Shown one piece after another: positions 1 through 6,542 of a DNA stretch of 10,709 bases; position 1 is the first letter of the stretch, and every line of letters begins with the position of its first letter. Below the pieces are notes generated by a model. It did no database searches, was not told the DNA's origin, and worked only from the letters and a program-made list of their open reading frames with translations. The stretch covers positions 1 through 10,709 of the forward strand of contig DUTO01000049.1 of assembly GCA_012842035.1 (NCBI GenBank), written 5' to 3'. This stretch comes from Clostridia bacterium. GTDB taxonomy: Bacteria; Bacillota; Peptococcia; DRI-13; DTU073. The position numbers and the translations under genes are program-made.

Positions 1-647
1 AGAATCATTAAAAAGAAAATTCGCTTGCTTGGCTTTTAGGTTTAGCCGAAACATTTCCTCCTAATTTACAATTGCCGGTTTATGTTTTGACAATTCTCAC
101 AGAAGTACTTACCGGTATAGCCTTGGCTCTTGTAATTCAGTTCTTTTTTGCCGGAGTACAATTAGCAGGACAGTTGATTGATACACAGATGGGGTTTGGG
201 ATTATGAATGTTGTTGATCCTTTAATTGGTACTCAAGCTCCTATTTTGGGTAATTTTAAATTCATTTTAGCTATTTTAGTCTTTTTACAAATTGACGGTC
301 ACCATTATTTTATTAAAGCTCTTTTTGACAGTTATGAAACTATACCTATTGGACAGTGTGTTTTTTTAAGTCCCCATTTTATAGAAAGTTATCTTCATTA
401 TTTCGGAGAGATTTTTATTGTTGGTTGTAAGCTTAGTATGCCGATAGTTGGCACATTATTAGTAACTGATTTTGTGATGGGGATTATGGCTAGAACTGTT
501 CCCCAGATGAACATTTTTATGGTGGGTATGCCCATTAAGATTTTAATCGGTTTTTTGGTGCTTTTAGTAATAATACCTATTTATATTTATTTATTAAATG
601 TTTCTTTGGAAAATGTGTTTAAACAAATTTATAATTTATTAAGGTGA
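1..647 (+). CDS. fliR: Flagellar export gate protein FliR, 5'-truncated with apparent frameshift
   Basis: FliR is an integral membrane subunit of the FliPQR export gate at the base of the flagellum. The frame that is open from 12 to the stop at 645-647 carries the family hallmarks. Numbering from the TTG at 72, these are a Glu in a membrane helix (E11), an AGQLID segment (32-37), GFGIMNVVDP (41-50), GHH (76-78), and ARTVPQMNIF followed by VGMPIK (140-155). Several long hydrophobic helices fit an inner-membrane protein. The TTG at 72 is not a credible start: it has no ribosome binding site, and FliR-like sequence (LAETFPPNLQLP) continues upstream in the same frame. Further up, that frame hits TAA at 9-11, while the frame open from position 1 reads RIIKKKIRLLGF, resembling the FliR segment before this region, and stops at TAG 37-39. 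One missing T in the T-run at 34-37 would join them. Roughly the first 40-50 residues lie outside the window. The 3' end overlaps flhB by 4 nt. Confidence 0.9.
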
Positions 648-1738
648 TAGAAATTAACCTAAAACAAGATTTTAAAATTAATTTGCAGTTTTTTGCTGGA
701 GAGAAAACTGAAAAAGCGACCCCACGTCGTAAACGGGAAGCACGTCGAAAAGGACAGGTAGTTAAAAGTAATGAGGTCATTACAGTTCTACTTTTAACTT
801 TTATTTTATTAGTTTTAAAACTTTGGCTGCCCTATATTTTAAGGGGTTTTGGGAGTTTTTTTGCTCATGTTTTAACTTATACAAAAATAGAGTTGACGAT
901 GTATACGGCCATGGTTTTACTTTTAGAGATGGTTGTAATTACAGCTAAAATGGTTGGCCCTATTTTGTTTGTCGCTATGGTAGCGGGTTATACGGCTAAT
1001 GTACTCCAGATAGGTTTTCTCGTTACAGCCGAACCGTTAAAAATGGACTTTAGTCGTTTAAACCCTGTGAAAGGCTTTCAAAGAATTTTTTCGAAGAGAG
1101 CCTTGGCAGAATTGATTAAAACAATTTTAAAAACATGTTTAGTTGGTTTTGTCGCTTTCTATTTTCTTTTTAAACAATTACCACGTTTGTCTTTACTGAT
1201 GGACTTTCCGATTGACATTTCTTTATATACGATTGGCGATATTACTTTTACAACTGGTTGGCGTATTTTAGCTGTGCTTGTGTTTATTGCTATAGCTGAT
1301 TATATTTATCAAGTTTATGAATATGAAAAGTCTTTAAAAATGAGTAAACAGGAAATTAAAGATGAGTTTAAAACAGAAGAAGGTGACCCTTATTTAAAAG
1401 CTGAGTTGAAAGCAAGACAGCGTCAACTGGTTTCACGACGTATGATGCAGGAAGTCCCTGAAGCCACGGTTGTGATCACTAACCCGACTCATTTGGCTAT
1501 AGCGCTTAAATATACTGAAGAGCTGGAAGTGCCAATTGTTGTGGCTAAAGGCAAGAAATTTATTGCTCAGAAAATAAAAGAAGTGGCACTAGAGCATGAG
1601 ATAGTAATTGTAGAAGATAAAAAACTTGCTCGTCTTCTCTATCGTGAAGTGGAAATTGGCATGCCTATTCCTGTTGAATTATATAAAGCGATTGCAGAAG
1701 TATTAGCTTATGTTTACAAACTTAAAGGAAGTTTCTAG
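644..1738 (+). CDS. flhB: Flagellar export switch protein FlhB
   Basis: FlhB is the membrane switch protein that changes flagellar export from rod/hook to filament substrates. The 364-residue product has the Gram-positive N-terminal signature NLQFFAGEKTEKATP (13-27) and a basic stretch RRKREARRKGQV. About four membrane segments follow (roughly 46-66, 88-118, 158-178, 203-223). The soluble FlhBC domain begins near 230 with YEKSLKMSKQEIKDE. The autocleavage motif NPTH is at 280-283, with cleavage expected between N280 and P281, so the switch should be functional. The C-terminus EVLAYVYKLKG is typical of the family and the length matches. The GTG start overlaps the fliR stop (GTGA). Only a weak AAGG precedes it, so translation probably depends on coupling to fliR. 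An in-frame TTG at 683 would cut into the conserved N-terminal signature and has no better ribosome binding site. Confidence 0.96.
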   Translation: MIEINLKQDFKINLQFFAGEKTEKATPRRKREARRKGQVVKSNEVITVLLLTFILLVLKLWLPYILRGFGSFFAHVLTYTKIELTMYTAMVLLLEMVVITAKMVGPILFVAMVAGYTANVLQIGFLVTAEPLKMDFSRLNPVKGFQRIFSKRALAELIKTILKTCLVGFVAFYFLFKQLPRLSLLMDFPIDISLYTIGDITFTTGWRILAVLVFIAIADYIYQVYEYEKSLKMSKQEIKDEFKTEEGDPYLKAELKARQRQLVSRRMMQEVPEATVVITNPTHLAIALKYTEELEVPIVVAKGKKFIAQKIKEVALEHEIVIVEDKKLARLLYREVEIGMPIPVELYKAIAEVLAYVYKLKGSF

Positions 1739-1741
1739 GAG
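1737..1741 (+). promoter_or_regulatory. Ribosome binding site deciding the flhA start
   Basis: AGGAG overlaps the flhB stop codon TAG (1736-1738). Spacing to the ATG at 1750 is eight bases, a normal distance, whereas the ATG at 1744 is only two bases away. The site therefore favours the downstream start and places flhA translation directly behind flhB termination. Confidence 0.7.
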
Positions 1742-1749
1742 CGATGACT

Positions 1750-3816
1750 ATGCCGGCACCATTTTTACAACGCAATTTAATGCGACATACTGATATCATT
1801 GTAGCTTTAGGAATAGTCGGTATTGTGGTAATGATGATTGTTCCTCTACATCCTTCTCTACTTGATATCTTGCTTGTTTTTAATATTACTTGTTCTTTAA
1901 TTATTCTTCTGGTTACGATGTATAATAAAGAGCCTTTAGATTTCTCTGTTTTTCCTTCTTTACTTTTAGTGATGACTCTTTATCGCTTAGCTTTAAATAT
2001 TTCTTCTACGCGTTTAATTCTTTTACATGCTTATGCCGGTGAAGTTATTAATCAATTTGGGGAGTTTGTCGTTGGTGGTAATGCTTTTGTCGGGTTCATT
2101 ATTTTCTTGATTTTGGTTATTATTCAGTTTATCGTGATTACTAAAGGTGCTGAACGTGTGGCTGAAGTAGCGGCTCGTTTTACTCTTGATGCTATGCCCG
2201 GAAAACAGATGAGTATAGATGCGGACCTTAACGCGGGCTTGATTACTGAAGATGAAGCCAGGGAAAGAAGAAGCAAGATTCAACGGGAAGCTGATTTTTA
2301 TGGCGCCATGGATGGAGCTACTAAATTTGTTAAAGGTGATGCTATAGCCAGTATAGTCATTACTCTGATTAATATTTTAGGTGGGATGGCCGTAGGTCTT
2401 TTACAACAAAAAATGGGCAGTATCGGTGAGGTTGCGCAAAGATATACTTTGCTTACGGTAGGTGATGGTTTAGTAAGTCAAATTCCGGCTTTGCTTCTTT
2501 CTACCTCAACAGGTATTATTGTTACACGGGCTGCCTCAGAAGAAAATTTAGGCATAGATATTACCGAACAGGTTTTTTCTCAACCTAAAGTATTAGCTAT
2601 TGCTTCCAGTGTTTTGATATTTTTTGGTTTAGTACCGGGATTGCCTAAAGGCCCTTTCATTTCATTAGGTCTTGTCATGGGTTTTTTAGCTTATAGTTTG
2701 TATAAAACCGAAACTGCTTTAGATCGGGAAATAATACAAAGTGTTGAGCAGGAAGAGGCGGGAGAAATGAGGAAGCCGGAAAATGTGTATTCCTTACTTC
2801 AGATTGATCCCATAGAATTGGAAATGGGGTATGGTTTAATTCCACTTGTGGATACAGAGCAGGGCGGTGACCTTTTGGAGCGTGTAATTATGATCCGTAG
2901 ACAATGTGCTTTAGAATTGGGCATAGTAATTCCTCCGATTCGCATTCGGGATAATATGCAATTATCTCCTAATAATTATGTTTTAAAATTACGAGGTGTA
3001 CCTTTAGCGCAAGGTGAGATTATGCTTAATCAGTATTTAGCTATGGGTGGGGAAGGAGAGCTTTCGGGAATACCTACGAAAGAGCCGGCTTTTGGTCTTC
3101 CCGCGAAATGGATTGGAGCCTCTTTAAGAGAACAGGCCGAAATGTTCGGTTATACAGTTGTTGACCCTCCTTCTGTTTTAGCTACACATATTACAGAGTT
3201 TTTGAAGAACAATGCTGCTGATATTTTAAGTCGACAAGATGTAAAATCTCTTTTAGATAATTTAAAAAAAGAGTATCCGGCTGTAGTAGAGGAAGTAGTG
3301 CCTAACTTGCTTTCTTTAGCAGAAATACATAAGGTGTTAAGTAATCTTTTACAGGAAAGAGTGCCGATTAGAGATTTGGTTTCAATTATGGAAGCTTTGG
3401 GCGATTGGGCTCCGCTAACGAAAGACCCGGAATTGCTTACTGAGTATGTACGACAAAAATTAGCTAGACAGATTGCTCAACTATATAAAGATGAAGAGGG
3501 CAAGCTTTATTGTTTTACGGTCGAACCTCAAATTGAAAAGTTAATTGGTGAAAGCGCGCAAACTAATGAGCAAGGTACATATTTAGTTATTGAGCCTAGT
3601 ATAGCTCAAGCGATAGTTAAAGAATTAACCGCTTTGCTGGAAAAACGAAGTTTTATGGGAAAGCAATTTGTCATTTTAGTTTCGCCTGTAATTAGGAGGT
3701 ATTTTAGAAAATTAATTGAAAGGGTTTTGCCAGGAGTTCCCGTAATTTCTTATAATGAAATACCTCCTCAAATAGAAATTGAGTCAGTAGGGATGGTGAA
3801 ATTAAGTGCGAGTTAG
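1750..3816 (+). CDS. flhA: Flagellar export gate protein FlhA
   Basis: FlhA is the large export-gate protein of the flagellar type III secretion system. It forms a nonameric ring that couples proton flow to substrate entry. The N-terminal half has about eight membrane segments (near 16-36, 39-58, 67-84, 108-130, 202-219, 238-260, 282-298 and 300-318). The large cytoplasmic loop between segments 4 and 5 carries the FHIPEP-family signature RFTLDAMPGKQMSIDADLNAG at about 143-163. The C-terminal half, from about residue 325, is the soluble chaperone/substrate docking domain. At 688 residues the length is normal. An in-frame ATG at 1744 would add two residues, but the AGGAG at 1737-1741 lies only two bases before it and eight before the ATG at 1750, so 1750 is preferred. 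The gene follows flhB after 11 nt and overlaps flhF at its 3' end. Confidence 0.96.
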   Translation: MPAPFLQRNLMRHTDIIVALGIVGIVVMMIVPLHPSLLDILLVFNITCSLIILLVTMYNKEPLDFSVFPSLLLVMTLYRLALNISSTRLILLHAYAGEVINQFGEFVVGGNAFVGFIIFLILVIIQFIVITKGAERVAEVAARFTLDAMPGKQMSIDADLNAGLITEDEARERRSKIQREADFYGAMDGATKFVKGDAIASIVITLINILGGMAVGLLQQKMGSIGEVAQRYTLLTVGDGLVSQIPALLLSTSTGIIVTRAASEENLGIDITEQVFSQPKVLAIASSVLIFFGLVPGLPKGPFISLGLVMGFLAYSLYKTETALDREIIQSVEQEEAGEMRKPENVYSLLQIDPIELEMGYGLIPLVDTEQGGDLLERVIMIRRQCALELGIVIPPIRIRDNMQLSPNNYVLKLRGVPLAQGEIMLNQYLAMGGEGELSGIPTKEPAFGLPAKWIGASLREQAEMFGYTVVDPPSVLATHITEFLKNNAADILSRQDVKSLLDNLKKEYPAVVEEVVPNLLSLAEIHKVLSNLLQERVPIRDLVSIMEALGDWAPLTKDPELLTEYVRQKLARQIAQLYKDEEGKLYCFTVEPQIEKLIGESAQTNEQGTYLVIEPSIAQAIVKELTALLEKRSFMGKQFVILVSPVIRRYFRKLIERVLPGVPVISYNEIPPQIEIESVGMVKLSAS

Positions 3817-4912
3817 AAGGTTTGTAGCTACAAACATGCAAGAAGCCATGGAAAGAATAAAATCCGAATTAGGAAATGAGGCGGTTATTTTACATACTCG
3901 TTATTTTAAAGAGGGCGGTTTTTTAGGTTTATTTCGTAAAAAATATGTAGAGGTAACAGCTGCTGTTGATAATAATGTTTACGATGATTTAGCGACAGTT
4001 AAAGAAGAAACGTCAGCAGACCTTGCGCCCCAGAACCGGGAAATTGTTTCCGATTTAGCGGCAATGCGTAAAATGATGCAAGAAATGTCTTTTTTGTTAG
4101 GTAACTTAGGGGAACCTAAATTTCCTAAAATAGGGCAGACCCTTTATCATCGTTTAATAAAACAGGAGATCGATAATAATATAGCTCAAAAAATAGTGAA
4201 ATTAACGATAGATGAATACTCGCGGACCCCATTACAAACAAAAGAGGAGTTAAATAAAATTTTCTTGGCTAATCTTTTAAAACCGATTCAAAAAATAAGA
4301 TATGAACCTGCTCCGGCAAAGCAGGGGAAACCTAGAATCTTAACTTTTATTGGACCTACCGGAGTTGGTAAAACAACAACTATAGCCAAATTAGCGGCGA
4401 TAAGTGCAGTAATGGAGAAGAAGAAAGTTGCCTTAATTACTGTAGATACTTATCGTATCGCGGCTGTGGAACAGCTTAAGACTATTGGTGATATTATGAA
4501 TGTGCCGGTTAAAGTTGTGTTTAATCCGGAAAACTTACAGGAATGCCTGCAAGACATGCTCGATTTTGATGTGATTTATATTGATACTGCCGGTCGCAGT
4601 CATAAAAATGAAACACAAGTTAATGAGTTGAAAGAATATTTAGGAAGCGCCCATTCAGATGATATCTTTTTAGTTTTAGCGAGTACGAGTAAATATCAAG
4701 ATTTTTTGGATATCTTAGAAACATATCAAGATGTAAATATTACGAGTTTAATTTTTACGAAACTTGATGAGACCTCAAATTATGGTTCTATTTATAATCT
4801 TGTTTATAAAAAAAAGCATCCTATTTCTTATTTTGCTAATGGACAAAACATTCCTGATGATATTGAAATTGCGGAACCGATTAAACTTGTGCAAATGCTG
4901 ATGAAGGAGTAA
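3806..4912 (+). CDS. flhF: Flagellar SRP-type GTPase FlhF
   Basis: FlhF is a signal-recognition-particle family GTPase that acts at the membrane to place the nascent flagellar basal body. The 368-residue product begins with the basic family N-terminus MRVRRFVATNMQEAM and has ILHTRYFKEGGFLGLF near 28-43. A variable B region runs to about 110, then the N domain, then the NG GTPase core. Visible GTPase elements are the P-loop GPTGVGKT (183-190), DTYR (214-217), DTAGR (260-264), TKLDE (318-322) and the closing motif GQNIPDD (346-352). All catalytic and dimer motifs appear intact. The GTG start lies inside flhA, with an 11-nt overlap and a GGTG about seven bases upstream. flhG follows after 5 nt, the usual partner order. 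Length is typical for Bacillota. Confidence 0.95.
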   Translation: MRVRRFVATNMQEAMERIKSELGNEAVILHTRYFKEGGFLGLFRKKYVEVTAAVDNNVYDDLATVKEETSADLAPQNREIVSDLAAMRKMMQEMSFLLGNLGEPKFPKIGQTLYHRLIKQEIDNNIAQKIVKLTIDEYSRTPLQTKEELNKIFLANLLKPIQKIRYEPAPAKQGKPRILTFIGPTGVGKTTTIAKLAAISAVMEKKKVALITVDTYRIAAVEQLKTIGDIMNVPVKVVFNPENLQECLQDMLDFDVIYIDTAGRSHKNETQVNELKEYLGSAHSDDIFLVLASTSKYQDFLDILETYQDVNITSLIFTKLDETSNYGSIYNLVYKKKHPISYFANGQNIPDDIEIAEPIKLVQMLMKE

Positions 4913-4917
4913 TTATT

Positions 4918-5802
4918 ATGAATAACCAAGCTGATTCTTTACGGTTAATCGTGAAACAAATGAAAAATAGTTTACAAGCACAAATAAATGGAGTAAATAA
5001 AGGTACGCGCGTAATTACTATTTCTAGTGGTAAAGGTGGCGTTGGGAAAAGTAACCTTTCTTTGAATTTGGCTTTAGCTCTAACAGAATTTAAACAAAAA
5101 GTGATACTTCTTGATGCAGATATGGGGTTAGCAAATATTGATATTATTTTAGGGCTTACTCCTCTTTATAATCTTGCTCATGTAATTAGTGGGGAAAAAA
5201 CAATTTCTGAGATAATTATTGAAGGTCCACAAGGTTTGAAAATTATTCCCGGTGGTTCCATGCACGAATTAGCTAATCTAAAGGATTGGGAATTAGAAGG
5301 CTTCTTGACGAAATTAAGTAAAATAGAAGGTGAAGCTGATTATTTGCTTATTGATACAGGAGCCGGACTTTCTAATACAGTATTAAGTTTTGCCTTAGCT
5401 GCCGATGAATTAATCGTGGTAACTACTTCTGAGCCTACGGCAATAACAGATGCATATGGTTTTATTAAAGCTTTATGTCAGCAAGATTATCCCGGCCAAA
5501 TATATATAGTAGTTAATCGGGCAAATTCACCACAAGAGGCAGCTGTTGTTTATAATAAATTAAAAATAGCCGTTGATAAATTCCTAAATTATAAGATAAG
5601 TTTTTTAGGTTTTATCGTGGAAGACCCTAAAGTAGGACAGGCGATACAGAACCAGAAAGCTTTTATTATAGCTTATCCACAGTCAACAGCGGCAAATAAT
5701 TTGTATAATATTGCGGCTAAAATTTCGGACCGGGAAGATAAGCTTCCGCAAAACAAGGGAGTAAAAACCTTTTTTAGCAAGGTTATAGAATATTTTAGGT
5801 AG
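4918..5802 (+). CDS. flhG: MinD-like ATPase FlhG (YlxH), flagellar number regulator
   Basis: FlhG is a MinD/ParA-type ATPase that limits flagellar number and stimulates the GTPase of FlhF. The 294-residue product has a deviant Walker A motif KGGVGKS (39-45, signature lysine K39), the switch DADMGLANID (66-75) and the Walker B-like DTGAG (146-150). The C-terminus (about 270-294) is basic and ends in FFSKVIEYFR, which fits a MinD-type amphipathic membrane-binding helix. Near the N-terminus NQADSLR (3-9) resembles the DQAxxLR activator motif by which Bacillus FlhG stimulates FlhF, with Asn in place of Asp. Start choice is secure: AAGGAG at 4904-4909 lies eight bases before the ATG. It lies 5 nt after flhF and 3 nt before the PilZ gene. 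Confidence 0.94.
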   Translation: MNNQADSLRLIVKQMKNSLQAQINGVNKGTRVITISSGKGGVGKSNLSLNLALALTEFKQKVILLDADMGLANIDIILGLTPLYNLAHVISGEKTISEIIIEGPQGLKIIPGGSMHELANLKDWELEGFLTKLSKIEGEADYLLIDTGAGLSNTVLSFALAADELIVVTTSEPTAITDAYGFIKALCQQDYPGQIYIVVNRANSPQEAAVVYNKLKIAVDKFLNYKISFLGFIVEDPKVGQAIQNQKAFIIAYPQSTAANNLYNIAAKISDREDKLPQNKGVKTFFSKVIEYFR

Positions 5803-5805
5803 GTA

Positions 5806-6477
5806 ATGGTGATGTATGACTTAAAAAAACTTTTAAAAATTAATCAATTGATACAAATCGAGGTAATTAGTAAAACAGGAGAGTCGGTACGCTATGCGAG
5901 TCGTATAGAAAATATTATCGAAAATTTCCTTACACTTGTTGCACCGATGAAAGAACGTCAGCCACTTGTTCTTACTCCGGGGACTCCTTTCAATATTTGG
6001 TTTTGGAACAAGGAAGCAGTTTATGTTTTTCGTACTTATTTACGCGAAAATGTAGAAGCTACGGTCCCAAGAATCATCGTAACTTATCCGGAAACAATTA
6101 AACGCGTGCAAAAAAGAGAGTTTGTGCGAGTTGGTTTAGTGATGGAAGTTCTTCTCTCCTATTTTAATCCCTTAGGAGAGGAAGAGGTTTTTTATTGTAA
6201 AGCGAGGGACATTAGTGGGGGAGGGATGATGCTTGTTTTAAATACTTATGTTCCTTTGCGTAAAGGTTGTAAAATTAGTGTACAGTTTTTGTTGCAACAA
6301 ACTTTACTTAATATTCCCGGAGTTATTGTGTGGAATGAATGGGAATTAGATAGTGCTGGGATAGAACGTAATCTTATAGGTGTTCAGTTTACTGATATTA
6401 CTGAAAAAGATCGTAAAATAATTATAAAAACTGTTTATCAACGCCAGATTGAATTAAAAAGGAAGGGGCTACTTTAA
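5806..6477 (+). CDS. YcgR-like flagellar brake protein with PilZ domain (c-di-GMP receptor)
   Basis: This 223-residue protein matches the two-domain YcgR/YpfA layout. An N-terminal beta-rich domain covers about 10-95 and a PilZ domain about 98-215. The PilZ c-di-GMP motif is complete: RExxR-type residues R104 and R108 within KREFVRV, then DISGGG (135-140), the DxSxxG element. It should therefore bind c-di-GMP. In the family, such proteins slow or bias the flagellar motor by touching MotA or the switch; that role is inferred here. It sits 3 nt after flhG, and in Bacillus subtilis this position before cheA is held by cheB. The start is uncertain: AGGTAGG (5797-5803) serves the ATG at 5806 with its first half (six bases) or the ATG at 5812 with its second half (eight bases), giving 223 or 221 residues. 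Confidence 0.9.
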   Translation: MVMYDLKKLLKINQLIQIEVISKTGESVRYASRIENIIENFLTLVAPMKERQPLVLTPGTPFNIWFWNKEAVYVFRTYLRENVEATVPRIIVTYPETIKRVQKREFVRVGLVMEVLLSYFNPLGEEEVFYCKARDISGGGMMLVLNTYVPLRKGCKISVQFLLQQTLLNIPGVIVWNEWELDSAGIERNLIGVQFTDITEKDRKIIIKTVYQRQIELKRKGLL

Positions 6478-6478
6478 A

Positions 6479-6506
6479 TTGAATTTGGGGTGATGCTGAA
6501 TATATT
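6479..6506 (+). promoter_or_regulatory. Possible sigma-A-type promoter before cheA
   Basis: In the only real gap of the operon, TTGAAT (6479-6484, four of six to TTGACA) and TATATT (6501-6506, five of six to TATAAT) are separated by 16 bases. Such matches arise often by chance in AT-rich DNA, and no extended -10 TG is present. It could give extra transcription of the cheA-cheW-cheC-cheD-sigD block, but this is weakly supported. Confidence 0.22.
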
Positions 6507-6528
6507 GTGCAAGGCCTTAAAAAATGTT

Positions 6529-6534
6529 AGGAGG
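6529..6534 (+). promoter_or_regulatory. Strong ribosome binding site deciding the cheA start
   Basis: A perfect AGGAGG is followed by eight bases and then TTG at 6543. The longest open frame would start with the GTG at 6534, but that codon begins inside the Shine-Dalgarno sequence itself and cannot use it. The TTG at 6537 is only two bases away. The site therefore points to TTG 6543. Confidence 0.8.
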
Positions 6535-6542
6535 TGTTGTTC

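Noticed and set aside
34..41. Programmed ribosomal frameshifting as the explanation for the fliR frame change.
   Set aside because: The GGC TTT TAG context is not a classical slippery heptamer, and programmed frameshifting in fliR is not known to me; a missing base at a contig edge is simpler.
2023..2283. Minus-strand open frame of 86 codons inside flhA.
   Set aside because: It lies wholly antisense to a strongly conserved FlhA segment and its product shows no recognisable domain.
6511..6518. Eight-base palindrome AAGGCCTT in the gap before cheA, considered as an operator or terminator stem.
   Set aside because: It has no loop and no following T-run, and a single short palindrome is expected by chance.
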